Below, piece by piece: positions 58,786-64,000 of a DNA stretch of 64,000 nt. The notes below the pieces were generated by a model. That model saw only the letters and a list, made by a program, of their open reading frames with translations, had not been told where the DNA came from and ran no database searches. Source of the stretch: Lathyrus oleraceus (lineage: Eukaryota; Streptophyta; Magnoliopsida; Fabales; Fabaceae); the NCBI RefSeq assembly GCF_024323335.1, contig NC_066581.1, forward strand, positions 227,742,539-227,806,538. Direction: 5' to 3'. Position 1 is the first letter of the stretch. Each line of letters begins with the position of its first letter. The translations under genes and the position numbers were made by a program.

Positions 58786-60030
58786 AGAACGACATTTTAG
58801 ATATGTCAAGGCAAGGTTGACCACTTGCTGGGGGTCTCACTGAGGAGAAACAAACTTTCCGTCACCATCGGGTGAGGAAATAAACCTCTGTCACCATCGG
58901 GTGAGGAAATAAACCTCTGTGGGGAATAAACAATTCTGAATGCTGTCAAGAGCAACTGTAGCAGTCTTGCTGTGCTGATGTTGAATGAAATGATCCGCCT
59001 CTGTCGGGGATACGGTCTGGTGAAGTTAACACATGAATGCATATGTTTGAATTTTTCTATGGCGTAATGCTCCATATTGAATGGGAATGCTACGCAATTT
59101 TTGAGGATGCAATGATTACTACATGCAAAATGCAAATGGACCCTGGCTAGGGAGCCGAAATGATCAGATACTCTGACTCTGTGGGGAGACTCCTCTTGGG
59201 GAAATATTCTGCGGGGAACTCTGCTTGAGGAATGGTAAAGCGACTTCACACTCATGTTGGAGAATATCACTGCTGCTGGGAAAAGGTAAACTCCGCTGGG
59301 GATATCCTTCAGTCCACAGATAGGATAAATGCTGGAGATAAAATTCAATGAACCTGCCTCGCTCGGGGAGGAAATCGGCAAATACAGGCCTGCTGGGGAC
59401 AGGCCATCCTTAGATCTGTTGGGGAATAGAAAACACTATCCACAGACGTCTTCGCAGGGGAACATAACTCTGATAGCTTTCAAGCTTGCTTGGGGAAAAT
59501 ATCTGTTGAGGAAACGTCCTCACAGATGTCAACCTGAAAAACAGTCACAACAAAATGCCCCCAGGGGATACATGGACAAGATACGCTCAAGTGTTCTCAA
59601 CATTCAAAATGATTTTCAAAGGTTTTATCATTCTGCACATTGTTGTGTAGCCTTTATGTTCTTATATATGCAATGCTTATCAAAAATTCGGACATTTTGC
59701 AAACAAAACAGTAAAAATAAAAACAAGAGAGCTATTTATCTGAATAACGACTTTTATTAATTGAAATGTGCCTGAAGAGGCAAAATACATTGGGAAGCAA
59801 TTCCTAGAAAGAGGTAATTGCGTACAAAAGGAAAAATCTATCCTAATGGCAACGTGAACACGGCATCCACTACTTCCCAATTCTGTTATAACTCACAGAT
59901 CATCAGTTTTCTTCCCAACTCCTTGCTTTCTGAGAAGAACGACTGGACGGATCACATCTTTCGAGATGGCAGACGATAAAGCTTGATGAAGTACAGACAA
60001 CTCAGACTGTAGTCTTCGCTTTAATCCCTA
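58786..60030 (-). other. Ogre 3' UTR, middle part
   Basis: Non-coding. It contains a 29-bp perfect tandem duplication (58,861-58,889 and 58,890-58,918) and many scattered copies of CTGGGGA or TTGGGGAA (58,827-59,515). No ORF is supported; the longer open stretches lack any family motif. Confidence 0.6.
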
Positions 60031-60039
60031 ACTTTTGCC

Positions 60040-60229
60040 TGGATCGCCCTTTCGGGTTTTCAATCCACCGGGATACCCATTTTTGCCTAAGCCGCCCTTG
60101 CGGGTTTTCGACTTACCGGGTGTACAATTTTTTTATTTTTATCCCTAATTTTTGCCCGAACCTTTTCTTTCTGTTTTTGGTTCGCCGGGATGCCCCTTTT
60201 TTGCCTGGACTCTTTTTTCTTTTCGTCCA
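60040..60229 (-). repeat. Four hairpin units directly after the Ogre pol stop
   Basis: Units at 60,040-60,067, 60,088-60,115, 60,157-60,184 and 60,206-60,229; the first three are each 28 nt. In sense each is flanked by a CCCGG-like block before and GGCAAAA after. Arms: TGGATTG/CGATCCA, TAAGTCG/CGGCTTA, CGAACC/GGTTCG, TGGAC/GTCCA. The first two also share an AAAA bulge, a CCC/GGG upper stem and GNRA loops (GAAA, GCAA). Confidence 0.88.
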
Positions 60230-60239
60230 GCGGGTCAAT

Positions 60240-63200
60240 TTATGCGAAGTATTTTTTGACTACATCTGAGTTGACAGGAGACGGAAAATCCTCACCATCC
60301 ATAGTTGTAAGCATCAAGGCTCCGCCGGAGAAAACCTTCTTCACAACATACGGACCTTCGTAATTAGGAGTCCACTTGCCCCTGTTGTCTGTACCGGGAG
60401 GGAGGATCCTCTTCAAAACTAGATCACCGATCTGATAGCTTCGAGGACGCACTTTCTGATCAAAGGCTCGCTTCATCCTTCTCTGATACAACTGTCCATG
60501 ACATACAGCTGCTAGTCGTCTCTCCTCGATAAGGCTCAACTCGTTAAACCTTGTTCGAATCCACTCGGCTTCGTCCAGCTTGACATCCAATAAAACTCTC
60601 AGAGAAGGAATCTCCACTTCCACAGGTAGGACAGCTTCCATACCATACACAAGGGAGTAGGGGGTTGCCCCGGTCGACGTACGTACTGAGGTACGGTACC
60701 CATGCAAAGCGAAAGGCAACATTTCATGCCAATCCTTGTACGTAACGACCATCTTCTGCACAATCTTCTTGATATTCTTGTTCGCCGCTTCTACAGCACC
60801 ATTCATCTTCGGTCTGTAAGGAGAAGAATTGTGATGTTCAATTTTGAAATCTTTACAAAGTTCTTTCATCATCTTGTTATTGAGATTCGAACCGTTGTCA
60901 GTGATGATTCTCTCAAGAACTCCATAACGACATATGATTTCTTTCTTGATGAACCGGGTAACCACTTGTTTGGTAACGTTAGCATAAGAAGCTGCTTCTA
61001 CCCATTTGGTGAAATAGTCAATCGCAACCAAGATGAAGCGATGTCCATTCGAAGCAGTAGGCTCAATCTTCCCAATCATATCAATGCCCCACATGGCAAA
61101 CGGCCAAGGCGAATTCATGATATTCAGAGGGCTTGGTGGTACGTGCACCTTATCAGCATAGATTTGACACTTATGGCACTTCCGAGCATACTTGAAACAA
61201 TCGGATTCCATAGTCATCCAGTAATAACCCGCTCTCAACAATTTCTTAGCCATTGCATGTCCGCCGGCATGAGTACCGAAGGAACCTTCATGCACTTCTT
61301 GCATTAACATGTCTGCCTCGGGTCTGTCCACGCATCTGAGCAAGACCATGTCAAAGTTTCTTTTATACAACACATCATCCTGATTCAAGTAGAAGCTTCC
61401 AGCTAGCCTCCTCAGGGTTTTCTTGTCATTCTTAGACGCACCTTCAGGATACTCTTGAGTCTTGAGGAAATTCTTGATGTCATAAAACCACGGCTTCTCA
61501 TCACCCACAACAGACTCGGCTGCAAACACATACGCAGGCCTCTCGAGTCGATTCACTTCAATATGTGGCACATGATTCCACCAATGAACTTTGATCATAG
61601 ACGACAAAGTAGCCAAAGCATCAGCCATTTGATTCTCATCCCGGGGGACATGATACAACTTCACCTTCTTGAAGAACGTCAGTATTCTTCTGGTATAATC
61701 TCTATACGGAATCAAATGCGGCTGGTTCGTATTCCAATCTCCATTGACTTGATTGACCACTAGAGCGGAATCTCCAAATATGTCAAGGGTTTTGATCCTC
61801 AGATCAATGGCTTCTTCTATCCCCATGATACAAGCCTCATACTCAGCTTCGTTGTTGGTGACGTCAAACGTCAATCTGGCAGAAAAAGGTATATGAGCAC
61901 CTTTGGGATTAATCAATACTGCCCCAACACCGTTACCGTTCATGTTCACAGCCCCATCAAACATCAGTGTCCATTTGTCATCCGGGTCCGGTCCTTCCTC
62001 GACGAGAGGTTCTTCGCAGTCTTTCATCTTGAGATACATAATGTCTTCATCAGGGAATTCAAACATCATAGGCTGATAATCTTCAATCGGTTGTTCGGCG
62101 AGATAGTCTGACAGAATACTACCTTTGATGGCTTTCTGCGACGTGTACTGAATATCATACTCCGTTAAGATCATCTGCCAACGGGCAACACGTCCGGTGA
62201 GAGCTGGCTTCTCAAAGATGTACTTTACTGGATCCATCTTAGAAATCAACAAGGTAGTATGGTTCAACATATACTGCCTCAGTCGGCGAGCAGCCCAGGC
62301 CAAAGCACAGCAAGTTTTCTCGAGCAGTGAATATCTTGTTTCACAGTCGGTAAACTTTTTGCTAAGGTAGTATATGGCATGCTCTTTTCGACCAGACTCG
62401 TCATGCTGTCCCAATACACACCCCATCGAGTTCTCAGTCACTGACAGGTACATTATCAGAGGTCTCCCAGGAACTGGAGGTATAAGGATTGGAGGTTTCT
62501 GCAAATACTCCTTAATCTTGTCAAAAGCTTTCTGACAATCATCATTCCACTTGATCGCTTGATTCTTTCTAAGCAGTTTGAAGATTGGTTCACATGTAGC
62601 AGTTAGATGAGATATGAACCTTGCAATGTAGTTCAACCTCCCTAAAAACCCACGGACTTGCTTCTCCGTTTTCGGTTCAGGCATCTCTTGAATAGCTTTG
62701 ACTTTAGCTGGATCAACCTCGATCCCTTTCTCACTGACAATGAAGCCTAAGAGCTTCCCGGACCTCACCCCAAACGTACACTTGTTCGGATTCAACCTTA
62801 GTCTGAACTTTCTCAACCGGTCGAACAGCTTCTGCAAATTAACCAGGTGCTCCTCTTCTGTCTGCGACTTCGCAATCATATCATCCACGTACACTTCAAT
62901 TTCTTTGTGCATCATGTCATGAAAGAGAGTCGTCATTGCCCTCTGATAGGTAGCACCAGCATTCTTTAGCCCAAATGGCATCACCTTATAGCAGAACGTG
63001 CCCCAAGGTGTAATGAATGTCGTCTTTTCCATGTCCTCTGGCGCCATCTTGATCTGATTATATCCGGAGAAACCATCCATGAAAGAGAATACCGAGGATT
63101 GAGCCGTATTATCAACCAATACATCAATGTGAGGTAATGGGAAATCATCTTTCGGACTCGCTCTATTCAAATCCCGGTAATCGACACACATTCTGACTTT

Positions 63201-63717
63201 ACCATCCTTCTTCGGCACAGGAACGATGTTGGCCACCCACGGTGGATAACTGGTAACAGCCAGAAAACCCGCATCCCACTGCTTCTGAACCTCTTCCTTG
63301 ATCTTAGTTGCCATGTCAGGACTCGTTCTACGAAGCTTCTGCTTGACTGAAGGACATCCTTCTCTAAGAGGTAATCGGTGCATCACAATATCTGTATCCA
63401 ATCCAGGCATATCTTGATATGACCAGGCAAATATCTCCACATATTCTCTCAGCATCTCAATCAGCCTCCTCTTGACAGAGTCCTCTAAGGCAGCCCCAAT
63501 CTTGATTTCTCTTTTGTCGTCCTTAGTACCCAGATTAACAGTTTCCAACTCCTCCTGATGAGGTTGGATGACCCTTTCCTCCTGCTTCAGTAACCTGGCC
63601 AATTCTGCAGGGAGTTCACAGTCTTCCTCACTCTCCTCTTCAGCTTGATAGATGGGATTATCGAAATCATACTGAGCCATAACAGAACTGTTCATAGTGA
63701 ATGCCATAAGATCGCTT
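60240..63717 (-). CDS. pol: Ogre pol: reverse transcriptase, RNase H, archaeal-type RNase H, integrase
   Basis: Uninterrupted frame of about 1,159 codons from the probable splice acceptor (CATGCAG, AG at 63,718-63,719) to a TAA at 60,240. Order: leader, RT (MCVDYRDLNRASPKDDFPLP, YVDDMI at 62,877-62,894), a degenerate Ty3 RNase H, then archaeal-type RNase H (LMFDGAVNMNGNG, NNEAEYEACIMG, FGDSALVVNQ, supplying D, E, D). Integrase follows, with the zinc domain (HEGSFGTHAGGH, CHKCQIYAD) and catalytic D (WGIDMIGKIEP), D (ITDNGSNLNN) and E (NGAVEAANKNIKK). All key residues are present. The frame is open back to 63,836, but that part is probably intron. In Ogre, splicing joins this frame to protease. 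Confidence 0.92.
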
Positions 63718-63964
63718 CTGCATGTTTGATGCTTTGTTTTAGAAAAAGAGTTCAATAAAGTCACCAAAAACAAAAACATTGCCATTTTTATTGTTTTGAA
63801 AAAAGTGAAAACAGAAAATAGAAAGACAAGGATCACAAAGTTTGTTCAAAAAATGTCCTTCATTAATGATAATCATTAAAACATGATGAGGCCCTACAAA
63901 AATGAATCACTACGCCTTGGGCAGAACGTAGGATTTTCATGCAAAATGACAAAACAACAGAAAA
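63718..63964 (-). other. Probable 3' part of the Ogre intron
   Basis: Between the stop of the upstream reading frame (63,965) and the acceptor CATGCAG. In sense it is A/T-rich. An intron at exactly this place, between protease and RT, is known for Ogre elements. The donor site is not evident in the short stretch visible here. Confidence 0.5.
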
Positions 63965-64000
63965 TTACTCTGTCAGAAGAGTAACTTGAACCACTTCTTC
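63965..64000 (-). CDS. Last 11 codons of the upstream Ogre frame (partial)
   Basis: In sense reads EEVVQVTLLTE and a TAA stop at 63,965-63,967, in a different phase from the RT frame. By position it is the end of the gag-protease frame in the unspliced transcript. Too short for a firm call. Confidence 0.35.
   Translation of the reverse strand, partial: EEVVQVTLLTE

Larger units (their letters stand above)
50503..64000 (-). mobile_element. Ogre (Tat) Ty3/gypsy retrotransposon, 3' portion
   Basis: Minus-strand element running off the right edge. From the left it has the 3' LTR (50,503-57,597), a purine tract, a 3' UTR with hairpin arrays, the RT-RNase H-integrase ORF and the end of the intron that separates protease from RT in Ogre. 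Archaeal-type RNase H in addition to the normal one is the hallmark of the Tat lineage. The 5' LTR, gag and most of protease are outside, so no target duplication can be checked. Confidence 0.92.

Noticed and set aside
58861..58918. 29-bp perfect tandem duplication in the Ogre 3' UTR.
   Set aside because: Real but only two copies; most likely simple slippage, so noted only as part of the UTR.

Overview
This window is nuclear DNA from a large, repeat-filled plant genome, most probably a legume of the tribe Fabeae (pea, vetch, faba bean, Lathyrus). The clues are a Cyclops-type Athila element of about 12.3 kb with a tRNA-Asp-type primer site, Ogre/Tat elements with very long LTRs, a SIRE/Maximus copia element with an envelope-like ORF, and a Tekay/Del (Peabody-like) chromovirus. 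I see no convincing single-copy host gene, no tRNA or rRNA gene and no bacterial feature. Nearly everything is transposon, nested several layers deep.

Region 1 (1-41,317) is a Russian doll. An old copia element (reverse transcriptase at 1-987, RNase H and 3' end at 40,401-41,088) was hit by an Ogre/Tat element, now a solo LTR of about 4.7 kb (starts at 988, ends at 40,400, target duplication CATAG). A segment spanning copia RT plus the first 2.8 kb of that LTR was then duplicated in tandem (1-3813 and 3814-7415). A minus-strand SIRE element (7416-35,811) entered the second LTR copy. Two younger elements entered SIRE: a plus-strand chromovirus (9802-18,203, TSD CATAG) in its envelope-like ORF, and a plus-strand Cyclops element (21,836-34,093, TSD GGTAT) in its gag. 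Cyclops has 1499-bp LTRs that are almost identical and an uninterrupted 1841-codon gag-pol, so it is young and possibly functional. The chromovirus also has nearly identical LTRs, but its gag-pol is broken. SIRE has lost most of pol.

Region 2 (41,318-46,960) is AT-rich debris: one CACTA-type terminus, a 220-bp CT repeat, MITE-like inverted repeats, a second copia 3' end, an antisense Ty3/gypsy RT fragment and one orphan exon-like reading frame.

Region 3 (46,961-64,000) holds the 5' part of a second copia element (LTR, primer site, gag, protease) carrying a 1850-bp non-autonomous CACTA element (48,152-50,001, TSD AAA). It is cut off by a minus-strand Ogre element that runs off the right edge: 3' LTR 50,503-57,597, hairpin-rich 3' UTR, intact RT-RNase H-integrase ORF 60,240-63,717, and the end of the known Ogre intron.

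The most unusual signal is in the non-coding parts of these elements. (a) Paired AACCGGTT palindromes are spaced exactly 21 bp apart in the LTRs of the chromovirus and in the unrelated copia element (seven of seven distinct pairs). (b) The Ogre 3' UTR has about 31 small hairpins with an invariant TTACCG loop and co-varying arms, partly in an exact 82-bp higher-order repeat. (c) Right after the Ogre pol stop are four further hairpins, two with the same bulge and a GNRA tetraloop. (d) Cyclops carries co-varying CGC-TAG-GCG hairpins in its LTR and just before its envelope-like ORF. These shared designs in unrelated lineages are my candidate for an undescribed system.
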